Below are positions 24,984 to 38,400 of a DNA stretch of 64,000 nucleotides, piece after piece. The DNA is from Tamarix chinensis (lineage: Eukaryota > Streptophyta > Magnoliopsida > Caryophyllales > Tamaricaceae), in the NCBI GenBank assembly GCA_030549775.1, contig CM060171.1, positions 140,276,859 to 140,340,858 of the forward strand. Reading direction: 5' to 3'. Position numbers and translations under genes: made by a program. A model generated the notes under the pieces. It worked only from the letters and a program-made list of their open reading frames with translations. It did no database searches and was not told where the DNA came from. The first letter of the stretch is position 1. Every line of letters starts with the position of its first letter.

Positions 24984-27900
24984 TGTAACACCCCCGTTTA
25001 CACTCTAAAAAAGTTTGTTTAAAAATGATATAGTTCGAACATAAATATAAGAATTAGGGAGTGCTAACACCAAACCTACCATAAGACAGATGTCTACCAT
25101 CTATTTCTTGATAGGTGTAAGGATAAAAACCCGTTTAACAAATCCTAAAATAAAAACTAAATAAAAATCCTTCCTGTATAATCATCGTTAATAAAACAAC
25201 AGAAAACCTATGAGATAAATCTGGATTCCAAAAGTCTTAACCAAATAATAATAAAAATATAAATGGTCATTTACAACACCAAATTAAAATTTCAATACAA
25301 CAGCAAAAATTCCAAAATATTTACAAATAATTATAAGAGTCTTCAAGGGACAAAACTCCGATAGCTATAACTCTCAGCCCAAACTAATAATCATATCAGA
25401 ACTCAAGCTAAAGTACCTACAAATAGATATCTAAATAAGGATAGTATCAGTACAATGGCATATTAAGTAAACAACCCAACTCATAGCAATATCATATACA
25501 CATAGATTCATATACTTGCCATAACTAATAAAACATGAAAGACATGCTTTCATATAAGATCATGTTCATGAAAAATATATAAAAACAACATATGTTGACT
25601 AACAAGAGTAGTAGGAGAAAATGACCCAATATCCATGCATATCCCATATAAAAACATGCAATCTTAATTTAGCACGAATCCACAAAAGAACATATTGTTG
25701 CGGTAGAGTTATGCCATCAACAAAAGATTGTATACCATTACTCACTCTATTTAATTCTATTTGTCATTCATTAATTTCCATACAATCATTCCACTTTAAT
25801 TCATATAACCACTTATTGATCAATTCTATCAAAAGATATTACATCACAAATTCCGAATCATAATATTAACAATTCCATTGTATACGCTATCATAAATCAC
25901 TTGTTCCACTTATTCCACTCACTTCATTTATTCATTTCCAACATATAGTATTTCTCACATCCAAACACAATATTATCCATATCCATATCCAAAATATCAC
26001 ATTATTCACTTCCAAGGCAAGACGGTAAAGGAACCCATAACAACACGTCACCTATAGCTCTACGAATATGGATTACACAACCACTCTGGACAACCTAACC
26101 TTTAAGTATCGATACCCCCTATAGGGCCCGTAAGTCACCTATAGAGTAGAAAGAGGGGCCTCACTCTTGTGCTACCAATGCAACACAAACAAAATCACAA
26201 GAAAGGAGTCAACCACGTGAACTTACCTCAAAGGCCATCCTAAGGCTACTCGAGGTATACTATTTACAACCACCCCACTGATGTGACCTATAGCACAATT
26301 CCCATAGGTGTATTGAAACCACCAGCTATAACCACAAATGTGACCTATAGCATAATTCATTCCTTTCACTTATCAATTGATTTCTTTATACTTTAGGTCC
26401 ATGACCACACATTCCAACATATATAACACAATTATAAATGTTATCAACAACCTTCATATATGATTACTATTTGATTTATTCAACCACTTACATTGCATTA
26501 ACAAACATGATATGAAAAGAATAGATCATGGTACATTTATACAACTTACATAGCACAACAACTTATATAATACAACCATGAACAATCATACTTCATATGT
26601 GAAGAGATACATGATACCATACCATAAGATATCTATATGGCTTAGTCACACAAACTACACACCTTATTAACAAACCCTGTCATGTTCTTAGCATAACCAA
26701 AACATGGAATAGAACATATTAACACATAGGATTCTATTAATTAGGAGTTTAAGAGTTTCACCTTGCTTCCAAACTATCCTAGCACAAGAAGGAGGAAAAC
26801 CCTAGCTTCAGGATCCACTAACACGCCTCCCTAGATCACCTTTGAAATTCGTAGGGCTAAATTAGAGAAAACTAATCCAAACATAGAATAATAGATAACA
26901 AGTAAATTTTATCAAAAACTACTTATACAATTAGGGTTTACCACTCAAAACGTCATATTAAACAATTTCAGAAAATTAATTCAACCAATAAGTTGAAACT
27001 CAGTTTAATTGGTTTCAAATCAAAACTAATTAATTAATATGTAAAAGAATCAAACACAACTAAATCCCATAAATCTATTCTCAAAAATTAGGGTTTTAAA
27101 GCCCAAAAATAAAAAATTCAAACAATTCAAACCAACTAATCCAAATTAAAGGTTTTAGAATAAAATTAAGGTTATTTAAAAAAATTATATAAAATCAATT
27201 TCAGGAGAAACAATCATAAAAATGACCAATTTCATAAATTTCATTTCAAAACTAAGGTTTTAAAAAAGTTCAAACTAATTAATCCAAATTGAAGGTTTTA
27301 GAATGCAATTAAGGTTATTTTAAAAAATTATATAAAATCAATTTCACGAGAAATAATCATACAAATGACCAATTTCATAAACATCATTTCAAAACTAGGG
27401 TTTTAGACCTAAAAATGAAATTTGATCAAATTTTATTAATTTATTTAAATTAAATGTTTGAAAATGAAATTAGGCCTATTTTATAACATATTATATACTC
27501 AATTGATTAAAAATAATAAAGGAAGTACCTAATTTAACATAATTGGAGTTTTTGAGTCCAAACTCAAATTTAGTCAAATATTATTCAAATATTTAAATTG
27601 ACCGTTTAGAATTGAAATTAGATATATTCTTAAACATATTGTATAATAAATTTAATAAAATAACTCAATTACACAATCAAATTTGAATCCACAAGGGTTT
27701 TGACCTAAAAATCTAATTTCGATAGATTTCACACAATTTTTTCCAAATTAACAATTCCAATATGAAATTAAGTACATTTCAAAGTATATTGCAAAATCAA
27801 TTTATCAAAATTTCTTAATCAAATGAATCCAATAAATTCATGCATAACTGGGTCAAAAATCTAATTTTTAAAATTCAACAATATACATTGCAATTAACCA

Positions 27901-29137
27901 CTCCAAATAACTCATACAATATATATATACATAATTCAATAACCAATGCAGCTTATCATAAGCTAATTTGCAAAAAATTAATCAAAATAAGAGTTAGGGT
28001 TTGGGATAATTATACTAAATGAATTGCCACGAAATTAGAGGGAATAACAGTTGTTGGGGCATCATCAGTGATCAAGGACCATTCGTCGGTGGTCGGGTGC
28101 ACCAGGGGTGGCTAGAAAGCGGCGTTGTTGCTGATGCTCACTATGCTTGGTTGCCGCCACTGTGTGCTTTCGTCGGTAATGACAACGAGCGAAGGCGTGG
28201 AGGTTTTCATGGCATGGTATAGCATGGCAATGGTGTGGTCGAGCAGCAGCTATAGTGTGGTGGTGGTGACAGGTGACGAAAGAGAAAGGGAAGCAGGTCG
28301 GAGTTGGGGGTTTCAACCTAGAAGAAGAGAAAAGAAAAAGAGAAAAGAAGAAGAAAGAAAATGGGAGGGGGCAGTTCCGATTCGACTAAGACAAGTTACT
28401 CTTTTTTTTAAACTATCTAAAATATAATAAATGGATGATTTTATTTAAAATTTATTTAGTAAAAAAAATAAATTTTCTTTTAATAGAATATCAAATGACT
28501 CAAATAATTAAACACATTTCTGGTATGTTTTTCATAAACCAAAATGGGGAAAATGAAAGAAACTAAACTTCAGAAGTAAAATCATAAATAAATTACAAAT
28601 CCATTTTAATTTAAATGTTCCAAAGATCTTATCAACCTTGTAAAAATAAATAAATTCAAAGATGAAAATATTTTCTACAGATAAAAATTATAAAAATAAA
28701 ATTTCCACTTTAAAGGGTTTTTATTTAATTTTTATAAAAAAATTATTTATTTTCATTAACGAAATATAACCCTAAATTAAAATTGTAATTACACGATGAG
28801 ACTATACTCGAAAAAGTATTTAAAATATTAAAATCAAATACATAGTAGAAATGGAAATATATTTCAAACTAAATTCAAATTACATGAATTTAATAAAAAA
28901 TTGTAGTCGTGAATGAATTTATCAAGAATAGTCTGCAACAACAATGAATTAAATAAATTTCAGAATAAATTTAATACCATCAATAAAACAATAAAACAAG
29001 TTAAAACCTTAACAAACATTTATAAGAAACACAATTTAAATTAAATAACCTAATTAAAATAAAATTAAATGTTAAAACTCATAAATAAACACTATTGCTT
29101 ATAAAAAAAATAGGTTTTTAAGAAATAAGGTGTTACA
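24984..29137 (-). mobile_element. Solo family-B LTR inserted in the LINE
   Basis: On the given strand it runs TGTAACACCCCC to AAGGTGTTACA, 4154 bp. It is flanked by 5 bp duplications attct (24979-24983) and attcc (29138-29142), differing at one base. A purine-rich zone near the right end (28260-28370) is the mirror of the LTR pyrimidine zone, so the LTR reads on the minus strand. The block at 26080-26265 and the ~147 bp sub-repeats at 27100-27850 match the plus-strand copy at 16625. LINE endonuclease sequence continues directly on both sides. Confidence 0.85.
27100..27850 (-). repeat. ~147 bp tandem sub-repeats in family-B LTR
   Basis: Units marked by 'gaaattag/aagt...cat' followed by 'atattgtataa..aattt' occur near 27157, 27300, 27468, 27614 and 27763, with spacing of roughly 143-168 bp. 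They are the reverse complement of the units at 17900-18450. Confidence 0.75.
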
Positions 29138-30732
29138 ATTCCAATGAGGGTCCTTGATGATTCATAGCCCTTTATTTGATATGTCACTATTATTTATGCT
29201 CAAAATAGTGGAGCATAAAGCAGACGTTTATGGGAGTGGTTGACTCAGACTCAACCACACCAATAAGCATGGTTTATTATGGGAGATTTTAACGTGGTTT
29301 CACATCCTTGAGAGAAATTACGAAGTACATGGCATTTCACACTAGCAAGATATGGAGGAGTTTGAGTAGTGTGTATAATACATCCATGTTGATGATCTCT
29401 AATGTACTGGTATACAGTTCACATTGTCAAATAGGTAAAAGGGATAATCAAGAGTTACATGTGAACTTGATTGGGTAATATGTAACCAATTTTGGTGGCG
29501 CACTTTTTTATACCTCCATTATCTCTTAGCATACATTGACGATTGTCATTTTGAGACTTGATATTAAGCTAGATCCTTGACCATTTGGGTTGTATGTGAG
29601 TGACGTATATGGACTTTCAAACTATAGTGTGGTCAATATGGTTACAAAATTTCCAAGGCACAATGTTAGATAGAAGCTATGATAGGTTGCATGATTTGAA
29701 GGGTTATTTGAAGTGTCTGAATGAGGTGGGGTATGTTGGAATCTCACAAGGTGATAAGGCTAGAGAATATTTAATTTTGGTGCATCAAGAACTTGGGGAG
29801 GATATGATGAACATGGAACTCATTGGGAAAGAGAAAGAACATCTCCAATTATTCCAACATTTATCTAAATATGAAGTATTGACAAAGCCACCAATGCATT
29901 AGCTGAGAGTAAGAGATGCAAACATAAAATACTTTCATGTAATAGTTACAGGGTGTAACCATGCAAACCACTTCATTCCAGTTATGGATGAGCATGATAA
30001 TGTTATTAAATACCAAGTAAGCGTTGTGGAGATGTTCACTTAGTTTTATAAAAAAAACTACAAGGTATTGAGGCGATCACCATAGATTCTATTTTGAGGA
30101 AGGTACTTAGAGTTGGGTTATTGTTTCTTGATCATGTGAAGTATAATCTACTTGCCTTAGTTACCAAAAAGGAGGTGAAGAACACCTTTTTCTACATGGA
30201 TAATGATAGCTTTCTAGAGCTATATGGCTATAATGCCTTTTTGGTGCACACTCTTATTAGTCTTAACTTTCCCATTCACTTTATTTGACTTATAATGGAA
30301 TGCATAACCACTATGAGCTACTATTTAGTTGTAAAATGGCATCTTGTGCTCCTTCTTAAAATATTTCAAAGGCGTAAGGTAGGGTAACACCATCTCACCC
30401 CCCTATTTATGCTTGTTATGGAATATTTAAATAGATTGCTAATGTTTAAACCTCACCCAAAGTGTAAAAGCATAAGGATGGTTCCCCTTATTTTTATGGA
30501 TGACCTTTTATTCTTTTATCGAGGGGAGACTCCTATTATACTACTGTATAAGGACTTCTCCTCTTTTCTTGTTTTTTTGGGATCTTTTCAATCTTCGTTT
30601 GAACATTGAGAAAGGTATAATATATTATGGGGGATGTTCAAGAAGATACTAAGAGATAAATCGCCCAAATTATACACTTTCCCAAAGTCTCTTTACCTAA
30701 GAGGTATTTGGGTCTTCCCCTCAAGGGCATAA
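29138..30732 (+). pseudogene. LINE endonuclease remainder and reverse transcriptase (decayed)
   Basis: This continues the LINE. It holds the endonuclease motif WFIMGDFNVVSHP (about 29272-29310), then a linker with RDANIKYFH (about 29912-29940), and an RT region with KKEVKNTFFYMDNDS (about 30163-30210). MDDLLFFYRG, the degenerate catalytic (Y/F)xDD block, is near 30496-30525, and an RT thumb-type 'YLGLPL' lies near 30704. Stops and frameshifts are frequent. The ORFs at 29600-29902, 30094-30288 and 30409-30609 are pieces of this one coding region. It is split at 30732 by a TRIM. Confidence 0.8.
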
Positions 30733-31038
30733 TGTAATACCTCCCCCTCCAAAAAAAATAGTGATGGATAGTGTAGGCTTAAAAGAATTTTCAAGACTAC
30801 CTATATCAGCAATATATACCTTTTTTTAGATAAATTATCCTTATATAACTTTATGGTTAAATGTGCTTAACTTTGAGAAATTTAAGGATGGTAGACCTCC
30901 TAGGAATTTTTTTCAAAATTTGTCTGAGTTGATAAAAAAAATCACGTTCAAAATTACTCATATTGATATGCGGGGTCGTTCATCACTTTTGAAAGTGCTC
31001 CAAGTAACTACCCACAGTCACTGTGTTGGGGTGTTACA
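30733..31038 (+). repeat. Cassandra-like 5' LTR
   Basis: It starts TGTAATACCTCC and ends GGGGTGTTACA. The 5S-like block lies at about 30853-30912. Confidence 0.88.
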
Positions 31039-31137
31039 AAATATATCAAAGCAAAACTATAACCACAAGATAAACTTGGATGAGCTAGTTAGCAACCTAG
31101 TGAGGCAATTCATGGGATAGATTTTAATGAGTGGGGG

Positions 31138-31434
31138 TGTAAATAATACTACCCAAATTAGTGGTTGATAGTGTAAACTTAAAAGGATAGACAATAATAT
31201 CTATATAAACAAGGTATAGCTTCGTTTTGGAAAAATTATCCTTAAAGAACTTCAGATTTAAATGTGTTTAACTTGGAGTAATTTAAGGATGGGTGACCTC
31301 CTAGGAAGTTACTTGGGATATGCGAGAGTTAATAAAAGCATGCTCAAAATAACTTGTGTTGATCTTATAGGCCAATCACAACTCTTTAAAACACTCTAAG
31401 TAACTACCCACTACTGATGTGTTGCATTATTACA
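31138..31434 (+). repeat. Cassandra-like 3' LTR
   Basis: It starts TGTAAATAATAC and ends GCATTATTACA. The 5S-like block at about 31256-31318 is better preserved than in LTR1, including GGATGGGTGACCTCCTAGGAAG. Confidence 0.88.
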
Positions 31435-32193
31435 CATAACATAAGTTCTTTAGTATCAACCTTTAATTAAGAAGTTCATGGACAAAATCACATCTTAACA
31501 TAGTTTAGTCTTGAGTTGTGCAGATAGGATCTAGTTGATAAAGGAATTACTCTTTGGCAATCAAGTAGAAGACTCTTGTACTGGCTTTCAAAATAAGTTA
31601 TTAATGTTATTAACTCAATGTGTTGAATATTTTTATAGGACTGGTAGTTGTCACCAGGAAAAGAATAACCTCATTGCTTGGCATCAGGTATGTAAACCTA
31701 ATAAGGAGGGAGGATTGGAACTAATGAATCTAGAATGGTAAAATTCGGCAGTCATTAGGAAAGCCTTGTGTAATTTGCATGTAGAAAAGGATGTGTTATG
31801 GGTGAATTTGGTACATAATTTTCTTAAAATAAAGAAATTTATCTAGGTTAATGTGAAATACATTTAGTTCTTGGTATTTTCAATAATTACTCAAACTTAG
31901 AGAGCAATTCTTGAAATATTTTCAAGACACAGAAAGACAAGACATTTTCTTGCATGGAACATATAGTATCATGAAAGTATATAAGCTCATAAGATTGATG
32001 GGTGATAGAGTAGGATGATGTAAAGTTATGTGATAAGAAAAAAAACTCCATTTGTGGCTTCTTCTGCACCACATGCTCTTTACAAGAGATTGCATGACAA
32101 AAATGGGGATGATAGTCAACCAAAGTAGTACACTGTGTTGAGAATGATGAATCAATAACGCACATGTATTTATAGTGTTCTTATTCTAAACAA
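31435..32193 (+). pseudogene. LINE C-terminal part with zf-RVT region (decayed)
   Basis: This continues the LINE after the TRIM. DRI*LIKELLFG (near 31525-31560) comes first. FYRTGSCHQEKNNLIAW (31627-31680) and CKPNKEGGLELMNLEW (31692-31739) follow. The zf-RVT-like region (31965-32190) holds KVYKLIRLMGDRVG and, at the end, CSYSKQLW. These are the usual C-terminal landmarks of plant L1 elements. The element breaks off at about 32193, where an LTR fragment begins, so no poly(A) tail or target duplication is recovered. Confidence 0.75.
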
Positions 32194-32595
32194 TTGTGGG
32201 GGCACTGCTATAGACATTTGGATGTTTCCATAGCAACTACCACTTGCGCCGCCACCTTTGCTGCACCACCACCACCACTCCAACCCCTTAACCCAAATAA
32301 TCTACCACCACCGCAACCAACATCTCCCTCTCCCTTTTCTAGCCTAAAAAGCCACCTCTCTTACCCCCCCCCCCCACTTCCTCCACCACCACCACTACCT
32401 AGCTGCTGCCACCATTAGGTTGTTCCCTAACCTCCCTAACCTTTAAATATAATTAATGTAATTATTATTTATTTTTATTAGTGTTATCATCATCATCATC
32501 ATCATTATTATTATTATTATCATCATCATCATTCTTATTATTATTGTTGTTGTTATTGTTGTTGTTGTTATTATTAACATTGGCACTATTAATAC

Positions 32596-32638
<43 letters not shown>

Positions 32639-34450
32639 ATTAAATTTATTATCTTTAGTATTGTCAATATTATTAATAATACCTTAACATGGACCAAAAT
32701 GGCTATCTAACCCTATTTTGACTAATAATAGCATGATTAGCTACTTTAATAATAGTACCCCTATTTTTAATAATAAAGCTACTATTATTATTAACAACCC
32801 TAATACTAGGTTATGATAAGGGTAAAGTAGGAAATATGATAATGTTAGTGAGAGGAAGTTAACCATGATATTTTCCTCTTATAGGTGAACCAAATCCAAA
32901 CCCTAATGAGGTGTAGGAGCATGCTCCAAGTCTAGTGTCATCTTTGGTAAGGATGTAGTTAAGACCTACTATGTGTGTTATGTGCTTTGCGTGCCATGTG
33001 TTGTGATATGTTTGTGTGCCTTATGTGATTATGACCACTTACTTGTAGCGTAGCACGGAACTGAGGTATGTTTATGTGTTCTCCTTATGGCATGTGTAAA
33101 ATGATACGTATGTTGTGCTTATGGTGCTTATATGATGTGGCCCTTTAGGACATGCATGTTAGGATGTTTTAATGTTCTTTGAGTGGGGATGAAAGGCTAA
33201 CAAGGGAAAAAGAAAAAGTAGCTTACTAAGAGGGAGGTAAAAGTGACCTAAGGATCTCATGACTTATGGGGGGATATATAAAAGAACAATATGGAAAAGA
33301 TAAGAGAGTAAAGTGAATCTTACATAAGGAATCTAGGGTTTGCATGGGGATGATCCTTGCATGAGAAAATTTGACTTGGGATTTAATTAAGGCGAAGGAA
33401 GAGTTTTTGGGATGATTGGAATCCATGGGTGAAAAATGGTACGTAGGTTGGTATAAGGGTGCATACGGAACTAGGCTAGGGTTTGGGAGGAAAACCCTAA
33501 GTAGAGGTGATGTGGAAGGGAGAAATAATGGGGAGGATTGGAAGTATTGAATGAGAGGGGAAGAATGTCACATAGAGGGGGGTGTGTTGTGTATGGCATA
33601 GAGGATGGTAAGTGAGAGTGATGGGGAATAAAATATGGAAAAAAAAATAAATAAAAAAGAGGTGCTAGGGTTTGGGGGTGACCGACTAGGGTTTCATGGT
33701 CACATGTGCAAAATGGGAAGTAAATTGGGATGCTTGGGGTTGAATCTAAGTGAAGTGATGAGTTGAGGGAAAAGGAGTATGAGTTGTGTGGGATAGAGGA
33801 AGGTTAGGCCATATAGGCCAAATTAGGGTTTCCAGGAGAAAAAACCCTAAAGAGCAATAGTGAGTTGACTCAGAGGTATGGGAAAGTGGGCCTTGACCCA
33901 CGCACTTAAGAGTTGGGTATTTGTGTAAGTGAGGGGAAGAAGGAAAGGATTCTAGACATATTAGGAAGTGCAGAAGTCCTGAGATATGGGATGGGCCTTT
34001 TTAGGAGAAAAGGAGACGTCATCTTTGATGCCTATGATACTTATGAGGCATTGACGGGGCTGAGAGTTGGCCATCAGACTTGGAATGGGGGCTCGAGAGC
34101 GATGTATATCGGGCTCTCTTTTTATCTCTATTTTCCTATGTTTTGTTTAAGTCTGTTCATTTTATTGTATCATACCCTTTATCCCCTTGGGGACATTGAC
34201 TATTTACTTTATTCGGGTTTTAATGACTAATTATTACGCACTTTGATTCTCTTGTTATGAACATTTTAGTTTTCTATTAATCTCTATTTTAAGTACGTTT
34301 AATGTCCTTGTGAATGTTCTTCTTAGCCTTATGGTTGGTGTGAGACCGGCCAGGGGCTGGGCTTGTACTAATCACGGTGATAGCACCCCTGTGCTTGTAT
34401 TTGTTTTAATTAAACAAAAGTTTTCAACTATGATTTTTTAGGGTGTTACA
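32194..34450 (+). mobile_element. 5'-truncated family-A LTR
   Basis: It holds a CCACC-rich stretch (32225-32415), an ATT/ATC microsatellite (32465-32640) and the block 'aaccctaatgaggtgtaggagcatgctccaag' (32900-32930), which is nearly identical to 2430-2455. A G-rich 'agggttt' part follows, and the end is 'tttagggtgttaca' at 34450. The pyrimidine zone and 5' end are missing. The left neighbour is LINE sequence and the right neighbour an unrelated coding remnant, so this is a deletion or recombination remnant and not a clean insertion. Confidence 0.75.
32465..32640 (+). repeat. ATT/ATC/GTT microsatellite
   Basis: An interrupted trinucleotide tract sits at the same relative position as 1350-1910 in the left LTR. 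Confidence 0.9.
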
Positions 34451-35424
34451 ATAACCCAAGAGTATAAGGTATGTCTTATTTCAATGTTAGTATCCTTCTC
34501 TTTCTTAGTAGCCTCTAAGTGTAGCTATTCAATCTTGACCATTTATTTCTCTATTTTTTTTTCCATCTCAACATAATTAGTGTCATACCCAACTATTTTA
34601 CTATTTGAATCCTCATTCAACTTATTAAGAGTATAAACTTCTTTTAGTAGAGATTTGTTAGGCTTAAACAAATAACAAATCTTTTTGACCTTGATAATCC
34701 ATTTATTCTTCTCCGTAGATAATTGATCGGTCTAATTTTTCTCCTTTTAAAGATTGTTGTCCATACTTGTAGCTTCATCATTCAACATCTCAATCTCATC
34801 CCTAGTTGATTTATATTCTCTTTGAAGACAATCTTCTAACCTAGCACCTTGGGCATTTAGAAAATATACATCAACTGAGGTGGAGTTTAATGTACTTTTC
34901 TACATTTTGAGCTCGGCCAATTTAGCCTCAAGGAATTATTTTTCAACTTTTAGGGTTAAGCAACTAACTTAAAGTTTTTTGTTTTTGCTCTCTACCCATC
35001 ACAATTTTTTAGCACTTCGCTCAAATTGCTCAAAAATGTTCTTTCACATGGATAGTTGTTATAGATAACATTAAAACACTTATTGAATTAGTCACATTGA
35101 AGTTGTCCTAAATACAAAGTTATAACTTTTAATATACCTAGAATGAGAAGAAGTTAGCCATCAGCATAGTTGTTGTCTTAAGAGTAGTGGTTATTTCTTT
35201 ATCCTAGCTTGGTATTATAGCCTTCGCCAATATGAGACCAAAACAATCATCTAGTTGATGGTAAAATAAATATTAATCATCTAGTATAGTTAAGGTGGCT
35301 CCATCATCTTCAATGGAGACTTTACATCCCCTTTAACAAGATATTTTCCTTGGAGAAAAAGCTTCTAGTTTACTTACTTCAACATCAAAACCGAATAACT
35401 CAAAGGTTACTTGTGTGGGGTATG
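34451..35424 (-). pseudogene. Downstream half of an unrecognised decayed coding remnant
   Basis: Read on the minus strand from 35424 downward, the sequence is open through VTFELFGFDVEVSKLEAF, then broken by stops but still protein-like to about 35240. Below that only short coiled-coil-like (Lys/Glu/Leu/Ile) stretches remain. Its upstream half is at 42808-43146, and the two halves join in the same frame when the intervening element and one copy of the gtatg duplication are removed. I do not recognise the family. A transposon gag-like protein is possible. Confidence 0.45.
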
Positions 35425-38400
35425 TGTAACACCCCAAAAATTTGCTACTAAAAAAATTCATTTAAAGAGTTGATTATGGAAGCTAAAATGGTAAATCATG
35501 GGGTGTTTCCGCCACACTTGTTACAAATCTTGTTTCCTCCACCATGCCATTACCAAATACAAAGGTTAAAAGCGTTACTCCACTTAAAATTATTAACACA
35601 ATTATAAATCATAATAGCAAGAGAGTTAAATCAATCAATTCAAATAAAATCAATTATCAGTGGTTAAAAAATGTTAGTGAAAGGAAATACATAAGGATAT
35701 TAAGTGTACAGAATCTCCCAGACCAAAAGATACCGGAAAAAACACCAAATAGCCCTAAACTCTCCACCCAAGCAATGGCCTACAACTGACCTTGCAAGCT
35801 AACCTATAAAATCCACTACCCATTGAATAGGTAGGGGCCCAAGAAAAGGAATATTTTAGTGCAGCGGTATGAGTAACCCATTATACAAAACTAATATAAA
35901 AAACTCGCATAGTACACATAAATAGCATCACAACAATATATGATATAAAACATCTAACTAAGACTAAATCACTAAGAAAATAATAATCGTTCATATAATT
36001 GCAATCACAAAGCTCATTAGACCACGATAAGGGATGAAATGCACATAATTTAATCTTACCTACTCATTTAATATTCTTTGGGCATACGGTATTAGTCTAA
36101 TGATAATTATTTCATGATTTTATTCACATTGAGTATAGGGACCCCACTATTCTTAACCAGTGAAATGGTAATCAAATAAAAATTCCAAAGAAGGACACTT
36201 CTGACCACTATTCTCACTAGTGGATCAATAATCAGAGTAAAACCCAAAGGTAGAATGCTCTTGGTCACTATTCTCTCTGGCATATCAGTAATCAAGATAC
36301 AACTGATCCTAACCCATGCGATGTTCTACTATAAGCAATTTGTGTCTTACCAAAAGTTATTATCATTAAATGGTTTAATTTACTTGAGTTTAGGTTCCCA
36401 ATATTCTCACCGGTGGAATGGTAACAAGGTACAACTTCCAAGGCAAGACACTCTTGGCCACTATTCTCGTTGGTGGATTGGCAGGTACAACTAAGTCTGA
36501 CTCAAGTGATGTTCCACTATAATTAATTAGTGTCTTACCAAAATTTATTATCATTCAATGTTTTACTTTACTTGAGTTTGGTACCCTACTATTCTCACCG
36601 GTAGAACGGTATAGGGTACAACTTCCAAGGTAAGGCGCTTCTGGCCACTATTCTCGTCGATGGATTGGTAGGTACAACTAGGGCAGACTCAAATGATCTT
36701 TCATTTTAAGTGATTAATGTGTTATTCATATTTTATTTATTTCAAGGGCATCGCACAGTCATTTATACCTACTCATGCAAGGCACTAACCCAACTATTAC
36801 CGTGAAACAACCTTATTCCCCTTAGAAACCTTAATTTTACAACCCTAGCATATCCTCTTCTCTAGTTCCCCCTTTTTTCCCCATTTTACCCAAAAAATCT
36901 CACATGTTATTAGAAATCCCATATTCAAGAGTCATGGCCTGCTACCCACATTTTACACATATGATAATAACTAGCCTCTAGGGTTACCCTTCCAAAATCT
37001 TAATTTCTCCTATTTAGCATAGTCCCTTCTCTATTGCTCATATAGTCCTCAAATTACATACCCATGTATAGAATGTTATGGTTAACCATTATCTCAAACA
37101 TGGTGGCCTAATTCCCTCATTTTACACATGTGATAATACTATTCCTATTCGATCCTCCTTCAAAACCCTAATTTTTCATTTTGGTTATAACTACTTTCCT
37201 CTACCATGCATGGCTACTAAATTTGGTACACATTCCAAAAATTTTATGTTTAACATCATGTTCCAAGATTGCATTGCAAGTCCCTTATTTCGTACATACA
37301 ATAATAGCCTACCCCTAAGGTTTTGCGCCTTGGCCTCCCAAACCCTAATTACACCTTTTGGTCATAACTCCTTCCCTAGAACTCAAAGGAATTCCTAAAT
37401 TTGCATGACTATCCAAAATGCCATCATTAACCTCATATCCACTGTTAATACCAAACCCCCACTTTACTCACATATGATCATAACTCTCCTTAGGTTTTAC
37501 TTATCCCATTTATGGTCTTTCTCCCCATAGTGTATTTACCATCAACCTCTTTATTTTTTCCCCAATTAATTCATGTAGTATATCGAACCTATTTTATGCC
37601 AATTAACACCCTAAGGTACCATACATGCCACTTTTTCACAGTATTGACCAAAATACCCCTAGGCCATAGAATTACCTATCTTTAGGGTTACTACTTGTAA
37701 CTCTTACAAAATCCTAATTCTATCAGTTAATCATACCTCTTTTTAGAAGATCCATGTAACCACAAAATTTAATATGCACTCCCAGAATATCATTATTGAC
37801 GCCATATACACAAATTGAGATCCAACTCCCACATTTTACACATGTAATAATAGCCTACCTTTAGAGCTATTATTCATTCAAAAAAAGTAATTGAATGCTA
37901 ATTAATAGCATGAATAGTGGTATGGATGAAATCAATAGATATCGTTCTTTCTTTTCTGTTGTGTAAAGGTAGTACCACTTATTCCAGGGACTTCACATTT
38001 CATCCTAAAACCCTAATGCCACAATTTAATCATACTTTTCTCCTGAGACTCATGTGACCCCCAATTTCAATATACATTCCTAAATACCAATATAACTATC
38101 ATATCCAGAAAGTAAGGTTAAACTCAAACAATTCCCATATGTGATACTAATTCTACTCCTAGGGTTACTAATCCCACAAAATCCCATGTCCTCATTTATT
38201 GGACTTAGAACATTCATATTTACTCCAAACTCTCCACATAATATACTAAACCTATCTTGAACTACTTATCACATTAAAATACCCAAAATTCCATGTTTAA
38301 TTCATATTAACCAAAATGTCCTGAGCTAACTAAAATACCTATTTTTTCACCCAAATATCATCATTCCCAATATGGATGATTTTTAACCTCCAATGTCTTC

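Larger units (their letters stand above)
30733..31434 (+). mobile_element. Cassandra-like TRIM (complete, 702 bp)
   Basis: Two LTRs (30733-31038, 306 bp, and 31138-31434, 297 bp) flank a 99 bp centre. An exact 5 bp duplication, cataa, lies at 30728-30732 and 31435-31439. After LTR1, 'tatatcaaagc' (31042-31052) resembles the initiator tRNA-Met primer site TATCAGAGC. Before LTR2, 'gagtggggg' (31129-31137) is the polypurine tract. Each LTR contains a 5S rRNA-derived block: 'aaatgtgtttaacttggag' and 'aaggatgggtgacctcctag' in LTR2, and a more diverged one in LTR1. That is the hallmark of Cassandra elements, which use the 5S internal promoter. There is no coding capacity, as expected for a TRIM. 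Confidence 0.9.

Noticed and set aside
31256..31318. A 5S rRNA gene
   Set aside because: Only the internal-promoter half is present and it is diverged. It lies inside a TRIM LTR with target duplications.
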